56,146 nt of DNA from DTFZ01 sp050260375 (GCA_050260375.1 JBLNCA010000022.1:1-56146); one strand, 5' to 3'. Numbered from the stretch's first letter, positions 14,250-22,833 are shown. The notes: a model not told the origin generated them from the sequence alone. Program-made: numbers and translations.

Positions 14250-14558
14250 ATGGATTTACTAAACGAACTGCAGCTGGAACACCTCGAGGGCGAACAGCTG
14301 CGACTTGCCGAAGCAATTGGCATTGAAGCATACAGACAGATTATCAGAATGTATGCCGGAACTATGTTGTATGTGCCTACTGTGGATGCTATAACTCGTA
14401 AAACACGTGACATATTGATATGCAAGGAGTATAATGGACATAATCAGCGTGCACTTGCATTAAAGTATGGCATCTCAGAGCAATGGGTCAGGTCTATCGT
14501 TGGCGTCGATACTAAACCTGTCGACGGACAGATTGGAATGTTTGAAAAAGTATTATAG
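14250..14558 (+). CDS. mor: Mor-family transcription activator
   Basis: 102 residues. The pattern AEAIGIEAYRQIIRMYAGTM LYVP, then a C-terminal helix-turn-helix (RALALKYGISEQWVRSIVG) matches Mu Mor/C. Mor activates the middle/late promoter by binding between the -35 and RNA polymerase. AAAGGGGGTC precedes the ATG. Last gene of the early/middle block; a terminator follows. Confidence 0.85.
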   Translation: MDLLNELQLEHLEGEQLRLAEAIGIEAYRQIIRMYAGTMLYVPTVDAITRKTRDILICKEYNGHNQRALALKYGISEQWVRSIVGVDTKPVDGQIGMFEKVL

Positions 14559-14616
14559 AGACCCATAAAAGAAATTTTATAATCCACTTTGGATACAACA
14601 ATATATGGATCATATG

Positions 14617-14648
14617 ATAAGGTTTCAATAATTGGAGCCTTATTTTTT
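14617..14648 (+). terminator. Rho-independent terminator after mor
   Basis: Stem ATAAGG (14617-14622) with CCTTAT (14638-14643) followed by TTTTT. It ends the early/middle transcript; the late operon must start from a promoter between here and 14667 or read through. Confidence 0.7.
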
Positions 14649-14666
14649 ATATTCGGGCGGTGAAGG

Positions 14667-14978
14667 ATGGATACTGGCAGGATCATTGCCATATGTACTG
14701 CATGCGGCGGCGTAATTTTGGGGATAATAGGTTTTTTTCTTAAGCGGACTATAAACCAGGTTGACAAGCTGGATGCTTCCAAGGCATCCAAAGAAGAAGT
14801 CAAAGAACTTGATGGCCGTGTAAGTGAAATGTCGAAAACAATTGGCGATATTAAAACTAATTATCTCACAAAAGAAGACTTCTACCGTGAGCAGGCCAAA
14901 ACCGACCGAAAGCTCGACGATATTATTAAAATATTGATCGATATAAAGGGGGCCAAAGGAGGCAGTCGCTGTGAATGA
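14667..14978 (+). CDS. Membrane-anchored coiled-coil protein
   Basis: 103 residues. One N-terminal span (IIAICTACGGVILGIIGFFL) and a helical, heptad-rich remainder (VKELDGRVSEMSKTIGDIKT). First gene of the late block. Similar small membrane proteins at this place in Mu-like phages are annotated as holin-like or spanin-like, but no direct evidence of lysis function is visible here. Overlaps the next gene by 8 bases. Confidence 0.6.
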   Translation: MDTGRIIAICTACGGVILGIIGFFLKRTINQVDKLDASKASKEEVKELDGRVSEMSKTIGDIKTNYLTKEDFYREQAKTDRKLDDIIKILIDIKGAKGGSRCE

Positions 14979-15306
14979 CCGCGATGAGATCAAGAAAAAA
15001 ATACGTGCCGGTAATTTCGTAGAGAATAACGGGCGCGTCATCCGTGTGATCAACGTCTTACGTCATAAATATAACAAGCTGAGCAGTATTAAATACGCGT
15101 TGCCTGAGCTGCAGGAAGACGAGCTTTTGGATTCAATCAATTATATGTTTGAGGCTGGATATATACATCTTCGGGACATAGAGACGAAAGCTGGTGTCCC
15201 CACGGAGTTAGCGGATGCAGATTATAGGCAGCTTGAAGCCAAGCTCACTGATAAAGGTATACAGCTGCTGGCCTTTGGTATAAAAGACCCGTTGGTAAAG
15301 GTTTAG
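14971..15306 (+). CDS. Late-block phage protein, winged-helix-like
   Basis: 111 residues from GTG at 14971 after AAAGGAGGCAGTCGCT. Sequence VLRHKYNKLSSIKYALPELQ, EDELLDSINYMFEAGYIHLR and LEAKLTDKGIQLLAFGI has the pattern of a small winged helix (helices then a beta wing), commonly seen just before DUF3486 in Mu-like phages. Function unknown; perhaps a terminase accessory or regulator. Confidence 0.6.
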   Translation: MNDRDEIKKKIRAGNFVENNGRVIRVINVLRHKYNKLSSIKYALPELQEDELLDSINYMFEAGYIHLRDIETKAGVPTELADADYRQLEAKLTDKGIQLLAFGIKDPLVKV

Positions 15307-15318
15307 GGGGTGTAACGC

Positions 15319-15582
15319 GTGGCAAGGCGTAAGCACTCCAAGATTGATAAACTGCCCGATAACCTCCGGTGTGCGGTCGAGCAGATGATGCAGACCGATT
15401 TTACATATGCGGAGATAGCGGACTATATAAAACAGCAGGGATACGAAATATCGATAACTTCAGTATGGCGGCACGCGACTACGCTGAACGCCACCGTTCA
15501 ATCACTACGGATGGCGCAGGAAAACTTCCGCGTGATCATGGAAGAGGTCGCGCGTTACCCGCAACTGGACGCGAAGCGATAA
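15319..15582 (+). pseudogene. DUF3486 (terminase-small-subunit-like) gene, frameshifted and shortened
   Basis: The first 87 codons match the N-terminal part of the DUF3486 family (Mu gp27-like): KHSKIDKLPDNLRCAVEQMM, EIADYIKQQGYEISITSVWR. At about 15570 the frame breaks; one base further on another frame continues as EAIIRLLSHQLLRCSADGPG, the expected next part, and then stops. The family is usually about twice this long, and sequence already resembling the terminase N-terminus starts by about 15634, so a deletion has probably fused the two genes as well. Confidence 0.7.
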
Positions 15583-15633
15583 TACGGCTGCTCTCCCACC
15601 AGTTGCTGCGGTGCAGCGCTGACGGGCCCGGAC

Positions 15634-17169
15634 GGGCTGCGTAAGAAGCTTGCGGCCTTTGACCTCAACTACTTCGGGCGGGCGTACTTGCCTCACTATT
15701 TCAGCAGGCCATCGCCGCCTTTCCACCGGGAGCTTGACGATCTCTTTTTCGAGGGCGTCATGAAAGGGCTTAATCCGCTGGATGATAAAAAGGCGATCAA
15801 TCAGCGGCAGGGTTGCCGCCGGGCGACGGCTGCCCCGCGCGGCCACGCGAAGAGCACGAATTTTACTTTTAAAGACGGCTTACACGCGGTCCTGTATGAG
15901 TACAAACACTTTATCATATTGATGTCGGACACCTACGCTCAGGCGGCAGGGTTCCTCGCTGCTTATGCTGAGGAACTCGAAGAGAATGAAGCCATCCGGG
16001 AAGACTTCGGGGACCTCCGCGGCGGCGTATGGCGCGAAGACGTCATCGTCACCAAGACGGATATCAAGGTGCAGGCGCTTGGCGCCGGGCAAAAGGTGCG
16101 CGGACTTAAGCACAAGCAATGGCGACCTGACTTATTCATTCTCGATGATATGGAGAATGACGTCAACGTGCAAACGCCTGAGCAGCGCAAGAAACTGAAC
16201 GACTGGTTTACTAAAGCAGTTTTAAAGGTCGGAGACAGCTATACGGATTTTGTATATATTGGCACGATGCTTCACTATGACGGGCTCTTGGCCAAGATAT
16301 TGAAGAACCCCGGATTTGTGGGAAGGAAATACAAGGCCGTTATAAAGTTTTCCGAGTCGCCGCTATGGGATAAATGGAGAGAGATCTATATCGACCTCTC
16401 AAACGACAACCACGAGGCCGACGCCCTTACTTTCTTTGAGGCCAACCGTGAAGAGATGCTGGCCGGCACTGAGGTGTTGTGGGAAGAGAAAAACTCTTAT
16501 TATGACTTGATGCGCGAGCGCGTGGACGGCGGCGAAGCAGCATTTAACAGCGAGCTGCAGAACGAGCCTATCAATCCTGATGACTGCTTATTCAATGAAG
16601 AGTGGTTCGATTACTACAATCCTGCCGAGGTAGACTTCAGCTCGTCGCGCTGGCGCTTCGTCGGCTTTGTCGACCCGTCACTCGGGAAGACAAAGAAAAG
16701 CGACTACTCGGCTATAATAACGTTGGCTCTGGATATGCAAACCGGCTATATGCTTGTTGCCGATGCCGACATCGAGCGTAGGCATCCGGACAAGATCATA
16801 CTTGACGTACTGGAAAAGGCACGGTGGCTGAAGCGCGACTTCGGCAAGCGGTACTATAAGTTCGGGGCCGAGACGAACCAATTCCAATGGTTTTTGAAAG
16901 AGCAGCTCGCGAAAGCAAGCGCGAAAGCGCGGATATACCTGCCTATCGTGGAGGTCAACCAGACGATGGATAAGCTGCTGAGGATACAGACGCTGCAGCC
17001 CGACATTAAAAACAAATACATCAAGTTCAACAAGGCGCACAAGACGCTTCTCGAACAACTGAAGTATTATCCATTGGGCGACCACGATGATGGTCCGGAT
17101 GCGCTCGAAGGCGCCCGCAGTCTCGCGTCCCGCCGCAGCGGATCGGGCTTTGTGAACGTAGAAATGTAA
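15634..17169 (+). CDS. Terminase large subunit, start unclear
   Basis: The frame is open from the TAA at 15580-15582, and family-like sequence begins about 15634 (GLRKKLAAFDLNYFGRAYLP). No ATG or GTG lies in frame before Walker A; TTG at 15688 is the first usable codon. Walker A-like APRGHAKSTNF, Walker B LFILDDMEND and nuclease acids FVDPSLGKTKKSDY and DHDDGPDALEGA are all present. The enzyme cuts and pumps phage DNA into heads. The loss of a normal start, together with the broken DUF3486 gene just upstream, points to a deletion across the gene junction. Confidence 0.8.
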   Translation, partial: GLRKKLAAFDLNYFGRAYLPHYFSRPSPPFHRELDDLFFEGVMKGLNPLDDKKAINQRQGCRRATAAPRGHAKSTNFTFKDGLHAVLYEYKHFIILMSDTYAQAAGFLAAYAEELEENEAIREDFGDLRGGVWREDVIVTKTDIKVQALGAGQKVRGLKHKQWRPDLFILDDMENDVNVQTPEQRKKLNDWFTKAVLKVGDSYTDFVYIGTMLHYDGLLAKILKNPGFVGRKYKAVIKFSESPLWDKWREIYIDLSNDNHEADALTFFEANREEMLAGTEVLWEEKNSYYDLMRERVDGGEAAFNSELQNEPINPDDCLFNEEWFDYYNPAEVDFSSSRWRFVGFVDPSLGKTKKSDYSAIITLALDMQTGYMLVADADIERRHPDKIILDVLEKARWLKRDFGKRYYKFGAETNQFQWFLKEQLAKASAKARIYLPIVEVNQTMDKLLRIQTLQPDIKNKYIKFNKAHKTLLEQLKYYPLGDHDDGPDALEGARSLASRRSGSGFVNVEM

Positions 17170-17179
17170 GGAGGCTGAC

Positions 17180-18562
17180 ATGCTGACAAACTTAAACTGG
17201 CTGGCGCCGGGCAAGCCATGGCCGCCGCCGAGCGAGAAGGCCCGGATAGCCCGATATGAAGAGAACGAAAAGCTTTTCATGACCCAGCATGACAAGGTAT
17301 GGAAAAAGGCTTTCGAAGCTTTGGCGGCCAGATTCAAAAAAAAGAACTACGATGCTGAAACGATATTTAACTATCACCAGTTGCTTAGTAAAAAAACATG
17401 TGACTTCATCTGCAGCGAGCCGCCGAAAATTGAAACCGAGAACGACACGGATGGACTTGTAAAGCTGTTGGATGCGCAACGCTTTTTTCCGATGCTGTAT
17501 GAGCTCTTTATCGACGTCAGCCGCTTCGGGGACGGTGTGGTTAAATTCAAAGATAAAGGCGTATCAATCGTATCGCCGAAGTACTGGTTCCCTATCGTGG
17601 ACCCTTTCGACCTTAAACATGTGACGCAGGATGTCATAGCTTACCCCACAAGCTCTGACCCTGACGGTAAGATGACCGAAATCTATGCCGAGATACACGA
17701 TGTCGGTAAGTTCGAGGTCAGACGTTACAGATATAATGCTGATAGCGGCATAATAGGCGATGCTATATCCTCACCGGAGATTAAAACGACAAACCTTAAG
17801 ATCTCCGCAATACAGGTGCTGAAGAATCTGACCCACAGCGGCAGCATATACGGCGTCGACGACTACAACATAGTAAACAGCATAATCAAGAAGCTCATGT
17901 GGAGGCTGCACTGCGCGGATACGATACTCGACAAGCACAGTGAACCAAGCATGAGTGGTCCGGAGTCGGCGCTGCAGTACGACGAAAAGCTTAAGGTTTG
18001 GTATGTCCCTCTTGGAAACTACTTTAAACGTACCGGGCCTGAAGACCCGGACATCGAATATAAGACGTGGGACGGAAACCTTGAAAGCAACTTTAAGGAG
18101 TTGGAGTTGCTGTTCGACCAGTTATATATCCTCTCAGAGATGGGACAGGCGTTCGCTGACGCGGGCGGAAATGCGAGCGAATCTTCGGGTACTGCACTGA
18201 AGCTCCGGATGGTATCCCCGCGTATAAAGGCGCAGCGCCTTGTCGGAATAAACCACGCGACGGTGAAACGGATAATAACGGGGCTTGCCAAGCTTAATAG
18301 CATCGAGATAGACTACGACACCCTTAAGATATACTGGTGCGACGGTCTGCCAGTCGACGAGGTCGAGCAGACAAACACGCTGGTCGCCGCGACAGGCGGC
18401 AAGCCTATTATGAGCCAGTATACGGCCATCAAAAAGCGCGGACTGAGTGATACAGACACCTTGAAGGAAATTAAACAGATTCAGGACGAAGAAGCCGCGG
18501 CGGCCCCCGTCCTCGATATTCCGCGAACGGTAAACGAGCCGGAGCCTGGTGATGAAGAATGA
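17180..18562 (+). CDS. Phage portal protein
   Basis: 460 residues, ATG after AAGGAGGCTGAC. Features of the SPP1 gp6/DUF935-like portal group: N-terminal KARIARYEENEKLF region, NYHQLLSKKTCDFICSEPPK, FGDGVVKFK, long helical stretch LKLRMVSPRIKAQRLVGINH, and acidic C-terminus. The portal forms the dodecameric ring through which DNA enters and leaves the head. Overlaps the MuF gene by 4 bases. Confidence 0.85.
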   Translation: MLTNLNWLAPGKPWPPPSEKARIARYEENEKLFMTQHDKVWKKAFEALAARFKKKNYDAETIFNYHQLLSKKTCDFICSEPPKIETENDTDGLVKLLDAQRFFPMLYELFIDVSRFGDGVVKFKDKGVSIVSPKYWFPIVDPFDLKHVTQDVIAYPTSSDPDGKMTEIYAEIHDVGKFEVRRYRYNADSGIIGDAISSPEIKTTNLKISAIQVLKNLTHSGSIYGVDDYNIVNSIIKKLMWRLHCADTILDKHSEPSMSGPESALQYDEKLKVWYVPLGNYFKRTGPEDPDIEYKTWDGNLESNFKELELLFDQLYILSEMGQAFADAGGNASESSGTALKLRMVSPRIKAQRLVGINHATVKRIITGLAKLNSIEIDYDTLKIYWCDGLPVDEVEQTNTLVAATGGKPIMSQYTAIKKRGLSDTDTLKEIKQIQDEEAAAAPVLDIPRTVNEPEPGDEE

Positions 18563-19920
18563 CAGCTGAACAGAGGCTCATCCGGTATTACAAAGACGCC
18601 TATAAAAAGCTTATCGAGAAGCTGGCGAAGCTTCCACCGGGCGCAAGCTGGGAGCGCTATTATAAGCGGCTGCTGAAGGAAATTGAGGCAACCGTCGCTA
18701 AGCTGAATAAAGAGGCGGCCAAAGAACTGGCCGAGCTGGTCAGCAAGGCATATACCGCGGCCGAAGCGAAAGCACTGCGGGCGCTGCCGGGCGGGCCGTT
18801 CGGTGGATTGAACCGTGAAGCTATGTGGCTGATTGCCGAGAACGCCGTCGATGAGCTGGTAGAAGCGAACCGCTTTTTTGGGCGGCGCTTGGCGGATAAC
18901 ATTCGCCAAATCGGACTGGATGCGGTAGCGGAAAAGCTCTCGACCGCACAAACTGTTAGAGAAGCGAAGCGCCGCATTATACAGATGATGGCCGACGAAG
19001 GGCTGACGGCCATGGTAGACAGCGCCGGGCGGCGACACAGGCTGGACACATACGCGGAGCTGGTTGCCCGGACTACGACGCGCGAAGCGACTAACACGGC
19101 CACGACAGAGACCGGGCGGCAGTTGGGATATGATCTCGTTAAGTTTACGTCGCATTACCCTACCTGTGAAGTATGCGCCCCGGTCCAGAGCCGGGTATTC
19201 AGCGTATCCGGAAAAGACAAGCGGTTTCCCGCTTTATCGGACGTGCCTGGTTTTGATAAAGGCTTTAAAACGATACACCCGAACTGCCGGCACGTGCTGG
19301 TGATCACTGTTGAAGCGCTGTGGTCTGATGAGGAACGCGCAAAGTATCTAGCCGATGCCACGAAACCTATCCGCGGCGATACCAGGACGCAGGCGGAAAT
19401 CGACAGGTACAACGCAATGCAGGCCGAGAAACGTGAACGCTGGCAAGACCGCAGGCAATGGGAAAAGTACCGAACAAAGTATCCGGAGTACTGTCAGAAA
19501 ACTTTGTCGACCTTCAGGCAGGATAAAGCCCGAGGCGGCAACAGATACCAAACTATGCTTAAGGCCCAGCAGTTGAAAGGAATTCCAAAAGATGCTATAA
19601 TAATACCGCGATCTGTTGGAGCCAAAGCACGAGATATATACGTATCTTATGACGCCGACGGTCAAAAGATAATGCTACCTCTCGAAGCCGGTTCAAAGAT
19701 TGAGAAAGTCGTCGTTTTTACCGGGCAGGGTACTGAGAAGGAGATAAAGGAGAGATTCCGCCTCGAGGCCATCCAGGGTGCTAACGCGGACGGATGGAGA
19801 AAGGTACGCGGCGAAGCGATAATAAAGATTGACGGCCGTCCGATACGCGCGGAGATCCACTGGTATGAGCATGACGATATCGGAGCGGTTTTTCACAAAG
19901 TAAAGAGGTTGTTTGATTGA
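18559..19920 (+). CDS. MuF minor head protein with C-terminal toxin-like domain
   Basis: 453 residues. Residues about 120-260 form the MuF/SPP1 gp7 head-morphogenesis domain (YAELVARTTTREATNTATTE, TCEVCAPVQSRVFSV, IHPNCRHVLV). After a charged linker (about 265-330) the last 120 residues are a separate domain (SVGAKARDIYVSYDADGQKI, ANADGWRKVRGEAIIKIDGR, AEIHWYEHDDIGAVFHKVKR). MuF proteins of temperate phages are known carriers of C-terminal polymorphic toxins. The next small gene, one base after the stop, fits an immunity protein. The toxin activity cannot be named from sequence. Confidence 0.8.
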   Translation: MTAEQRLIRYYKDAYKKLIEKLAKLPPGASWERYYKRLLKEIEATVAKLNKEAAKELAELVSKAYTAAEAKALRALPGGPFGGLNREAMWLIAENAVDELVEANRFFGRRLADNIRQIGLDAVAEKLSTAQTVREAKRRIIQMMADEGLTAMVDSAGRRHRLDTYAELVARTTTREATNTATTETGRQLGYDLVKFTSHYPTCEVCAPVQSRVFSVSGKDKRFPALSDVPGFDKGFKTIHPNCRHVLVITVEALWSDEERAKYLADATKPIRGDTRTQAEIDRYNAMQAEKRERWQDRRQWEKYRTKYPEYCQKTLSTFRQDKARGGNRYQTMLKAQQLKGIPKDAIIIPRSVGAKARDIYVSYDADGQKIMLPLEAGSKIEKVVVFTGQGTEKEIKERFRLEAIQGANADGWRKVRGEAIIKIDGRPIRAEIHWYEHDDIGAVFHKVKRLFD

Positions 19921-19921
19921 T

Positions 19922-20095
19922 ATGGACGCGACAGTAAAAAAAGTTAAGTGCATCGATAACAAGGGAAATGAAATAAACCTGACCGTTGGGAAGGTCTATA
20001 ACGTCTTATCCGTCGAGAGAGGCTGGTACCGGATAACTGACGATACCGGAGGAGATTATCTGTATCTTCCTGAGTTGTTCAAAATCGTCGAGTAA
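19922..20095 (+). CDS. Candidate immunity protein for the MuF toxin domain
   Basis: 57 residues, acidic beta-rich (KKVKCIDNKGNEINLTVGKV, WYRITDDTGGDYLYLPELFK). Its ATG follows the MuF stop by one base, so it is translationally coupled. The sequence looks like an SH3-like small barrel. Small antidotes directly behind polymorphic toxins are the rule; that this one neutralises the MuF C-terminal domain is inference from place and size. A terminator follows. Confidence 0.6.
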   Translation: MDATVKKVKCIDNKGNEINLTVGKVYNVLSVERGWYRITDDTGGDYLYLPELFKIVE

Positions 20096-20116
20096 AAGAA
20101 ACTTTACAATACTGTT

Positions 20117-20140
20117 AAAAAGCTCTTTAAAGGGCTTTTT
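20117..20140 (+). terminator. Rho-independent terminator
   Basis: AAAAAGCTC-TTTAAA-GGGCTTTTTT hairpin with U run, after the immunity gene. It would separate packaging/head-assembly genes from the scaffold-capsid unit or attenuate read-through. Confidence 0.7.
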
Positions 20141-20170
20141 TATATTGCTCAAAAATCGGCCTATCCCTGT

Positions 20171-20245
20171 CGGCCTTTAAATGCAGGGGCCCGCAAGTAT
20201 CCGGAGTAGACCGGCATTTAAACTAAATCTACGGGCGAGAAAGGA
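20171..20245 (+). ncRNA. Candidate pseudoknotted RNA before the scaffold gene
   Basis: Perfect 9-bp stem TTTAAATGC (20176-20184) with GCATTTAAA (20214-20222) encloses a CCGG-AGTAGA-CCGG hairpin (20201-20214). The loop GTAGA pairs with TCTAC (20228-20232), and GCCCG (20189-20193) with CGGGC (20232-20236). The last pairings end right before the GAAAGG ribosome binding site of the scaffold gene, so it could control translation. I do not recognise a named class; it lacks the hammerhead and twister cores. Confidence 0.5.
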
Positions 20246-20251
20246 TTCACT

Positions 20252-20770
20252 ATGGAGTTTTTAAAGGATGTACTTGGTGAAGAGCTCTACAACCAGGTAG
20301 CAGAAAAGCTCAAGGGCAACGATAAGATCAAGCTAGCCAACTTGGCGGAGGGCCAGTATGTCGACAAGAAAAAGTTCGACGAGGCCGAAACTGAACGGAA
20401 GCGGCTTGCCGACGAACTTAAAAAGGTTGACGTCGCGGGACTGCAGGCCACGAACGAGCAGCTGAAAAAGGACGTCGCTGCTCTTAAGCTAGGTGCAGCG
20501 ATCGACGCCGAGCTTTACGCGGCGGGCGCTGTGAACGTTACTGCCTTAAAGGCTGTAATGGATATGTCCGGCATTAAAGAGGAAAACGGAAAGTATATCG
20601 GCATCAAAGAAGCCGTAGCTGCCGCGAAGACAGCCAACCCATGGGGATTTCCGCAGACCTCCGTACCGGGTGCCGGCGGCAATCCCGTACCGCCTGCAGC
20701 CGGAACTGGTACAAAAGGGACGTTTGCCGACGCCATCAAGGAAAGGATGGAATCAACGCCGGCAGAATAA
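20252..20770 (+). CDS. Capsid scaffold (GP20-like minor structural protein)
   Basis: 172 residues. N-terminal FLKDVLGEELYNQVAEKLKG and a central coiled coil (EAETERKRLADELKKVDVAG, LQATNEQLKKDVAALKLGAA) followed by AIDAELYAAGAVNVTALKAV, the typical arrangement of phage GP20 scaffolds. The C-terminus is Gly/Pro-rich. Scaffolds guide capsid assembly and are then lost. Directly upstream of the capsid gene. Confidence 0.8.
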   Translation: MEFLKDVLGEELYNQVAEKLKGNDKIKLANLAEGQYVDKKKFDEAETERKRLADELKKVDVAGLQATNEQLKKDVAALKLGAAIDAELYAAGAVNVTALKAVMDMSGIKEENGKYIGIKEAVAAAKTANPWGFPQTSVPGAGGNPVPPAAGTGTKGTFADAIKERMESTPAE

Positions 20771-20803
20771 AACACAAAAAAAACATAAGGAGATGAAAAA
20801 CTT

Positions 20804-21509
20804 ATGCCTATAACATTGGCAGAAGCAAAACAGCTAACGCAGGATAAGCTTACGCAGCACGTCATAGACGAGTTCCGCAAGTCGGCACCCCTCGATATGA
20901 TGCCATTTGATAATACCGTTTTGCCCTCTGGCGACGGTAAGACGCTGACCTACTCCTATAATCGCGTGACCACGTTCCCCACCGCGGCGGGACGCGCAAT
21001 TAACACGGAGTATGTTGCGCAGGAAGCAAAGACCACACAGTTCAACGTAAACTTAAAGCCGTTCGGCGGCTCTTTCGAACTTGACCGCGTGATCATACAG
21101 TACGAAAAGAAGGTTGTTGACCACATCCAGTTTCAGACGCAGCAGAAAATCAAGGCAACACTCGCATTGTTCCATGATTGGTTCATAAACGGGGACTCCG
21201 GTGTTAGCCGACGAGGACAGGTTTATGGCCGCGCCAGGGATAAGTTCGGTTATGCTGCCAGCGATCGCTTTTTCCAGTCCATCAAACTGATTCGGGTCGG
21301 CAAACGGAGAGACGTCGATCTATCCGGTGCGCCTCGGGCTCGACGCCGTACACGGCGTGTCTCCGGATGGCAATAAGCTCGCGGACGTTTACCTGCCTAA
21401 CCTTAAGGCTCCGGGCGCTGTTAAAAAAGGCGAGGTCGAAATGGTCACTGCAGTAGCCATAAAGCATTCAAGGTCGGCGGGTGTGCTGCGTAAAATCAAG
21501 ATCGCGTAA
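20804..21509 (+). pseudogene. Major capsid protein gene with inverted internal segment and deletion
   Basis: 20804-21202 encodes an intact N-terminus (MPITLAEAKQLTQDKLTQHV ... FHDWFINGDSG). 21297-21509 encodes the C-terminus in another frame (ETSIYPVRLGLDAVHGVSPD ... SAGVLRKIKIA). Between them, about 21203-21298 reads as capsid only on the minus strand: DPNQFDGLEKAIAGSITELI and PGAAINLSSSANT, the part expected to follow GDSGV. About 90-100 further residues are missing compared with the family (about 330). Short matches (GGTGTT; GATTCGGG) lie at the junctions. No functional capsid can come from this arrangement; misassembly is the main alternative. Confidence 0.8.
21203..21298 (-). other. Inverted piece of the capsid gene
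   Basis: Read right to left this piece gives GACCCGAATCAGTTTGATGG and onward in one frame with no stop for 33 codons, encoding DPNQFDGLEKAIAGSI and a continuation ending in SSSANT. On the plus strand the same bases give a basic, non-family sequence (SRRGQVYGRARDKFG). The order and orientation show a local inversion coupled with loss of the following segment. Confidence 0.8.
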
Positions 21510-21524
21510 AGACAGGGTGATAAT

Positions 21525-21791
21525 ATGTATATAGTGAAATCACCTGTCGAGGGTTACAGCGGTATATCCGCCGGCGTGCAGTTCAAAGACGGCGTCGGGA
21601 AAACGGATAATAAACGCGCAGCCGAATGGCTGGCAAGCAAGGGTTACAAAGTGACCGAGGAAAAGGCGAGCAAGCCGGCCAACCCGGACCCGCCCGCCGA
21701 ACCGCCTAAAGAACCGGAGCCGCCTAAGGCTCCTGAAGCGCCCAATGAGCCGAAACCGCCAAAGGGCAATACTAAAGGAGGGAAGAAGTAG
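21525..21791 (+). CDS. Small head protein with Pro/Glu/Lys tail
   Basis: 88 residues. N-terminal half (MYIVKSPVEGYSGISAGVQF, TDNKRAAEWLASKGYKV) is a small domain often found right after the capsid gene; the C-terminal half is a repetitive Pro-Glu-Lys tail (PPAEPPKEPEPPKAPEAPNE). Possibly a head decoration or head fibre base; function not established. The stop is adjacent to the GTG start of the next gene. Confidence 0.55.
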   Translation: MYIVKSPVEGYSGISAGVQFKDGVGKTDNKRAAEWLASKGYKVTEEKASKPANPDPPAEPPKEPEPPKAPEAPNEPKPPKGNTKGGKK

Positions 21792-22360
21792 TGCCGAGAA
21801 TATACGCTCCAAACGAGCAACACAACTACACGCCGGGCGAAGTTGATTTTATCAACGGCGCAGCGGCTGTGCCCGCCGGTACAAATACGAGCTGGTTCGA
21901 GGCGCATCATTACAGCATCGACAACAGCAAGTATGTGCTGACGCAGCTCGATAGAATGAAGCCGGCAGAACTGCGCGAGATTTGCGCGTGGCTAGGGATC
22001 GCCATAGATCAGGGCGAAGATCCGGACACTAAGCAGGCGCTGGTAAGAGCTATCGAAACCAGCATCAGCGAGAAGTACATTGCATCGGTGACGATAGTGT
22101 CGTCGGCGGGCACTGAACCCGGAACGTCCGATATCGCGATAACCGGGGCGGGAACGTATAAGTACAAAACAGGCAAAACGGCCGCGCCCGCGCTGTTGTA
22201 CAAGGACGTACCGGACTCGACGTGGCTTGACATCAAGACGGGAGACGACATCGAGCCTATGGCGGCGGATCACGATAAGATCACCGTTGTGAAGCTCGAC
22301 ACGAAAGGTTACGTTATCGGGATCGGAAGCGACGACTTGACGCTTAACACGAGCACGTGA
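21791..22360 (+). CDS. Head protein with Ig-like C-terminal part
   Basis: 189 residues from GTG at 21791 after AGGAGGGAAGAA. N-terminal half is helical (DNSKYVLTQLDRMKPAELRE, a SAP/Rho-N-like helix pair), C-terminal half beta-rich (SVTIVSSAGTEPGTSDIAIT, LDTKGYVIGIGSDDLTL), like phage Ig-like decoration domains. Sits between capsid and head-completion genes. Function unknown; probably exposed on the capsid. Confidence 0.55.
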   Translation: MPRIYAPNEQHNYTPGEVDFINGAAAVPAGTNTSWFEAHHYSIDNSKYVLTQLDRMKPAELREICAWLGIAIDQGEDPDTKQALVRAIETSISEKYIASVTIVSSAGTEPGTSDIAITGAGTYKYKTGKTAAPALLYKDVPDSTWLDIKTGDDIEPMAADHDKITVVKLDTKGYVIGIGSDDLTLNTST

Positions 22361-22377
22361 TGGAAGGAAGTGATAGC

Positions 22378-22833
22378 ATGACCGTTGGTGAGGACACGTA
22401 TATTACCGTCGCGGAGGCTGATGAGATCATCAGCGGTCTGCTGCTTTCCGCTGACACGCAGCGCATTGCATGGGAGGCGCTCAGCGACGGCGACAAAGAG
22501 GTCTACCTCCGGCACGCCTTAGCATGGATCGAGACGCTGCCGTTTACGGGCGCTGCGTACGATATCAACCAGACGCTGCAGTTCCCTCGCGATTACAACG
22601 TCAGCGGCGAAGTTCCGGCAGCGGTCAAGCAGGCGCAAGCGCTCGAAGCGGCCGCTAGCGTAGGCATGCTGGAACAGATCGACAAAAGGGCGCAGCTGCG
22701 CGCACAGGGTATCACGCATTTTACCGCCGGCCAGCTCAGCGAGTCGTACGGGCCTGTGTCGCAATTCGGGCTTTTGAGCCTGCAGGCGCATCGCCTGTTG
22801 CGGCGCTATACGTTGGGAGGGGTGCCGTTTTGA
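22378..22833 (+). CDS. Head-tail connector (DnaT-like family)
   Basis: 151 residues from ATG 22378 preceded by GGAAGGAAGTGATAGC; GTG/ATG starts 21 and 18 bases upstream are less likely. TYITVAEADEIISGLLLSAD, ALSDGDKEVYLRHALAWIET and LQFPRD are the hallmarks of the phage DnaT-like head-completion family that caps the portal. The C-terminal helix contains repeated Ala/Gln and Leu residues. Overlaps the next gene by 4 bases. Confidence 0.75.
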   Translation: MTVGEDTYITVAEADEIISGLLLSADTQRIAWEALSDGDKEVYLRHALAWIETLPFTGAAYDINQTLQFPRDYNVSGEVPAAVKQAQALEAAASVGMLEQIDKRAQLRAQGITHFTAGQLSESYGPVSQFGLLSLQAHRLLRRYTLGGVPF

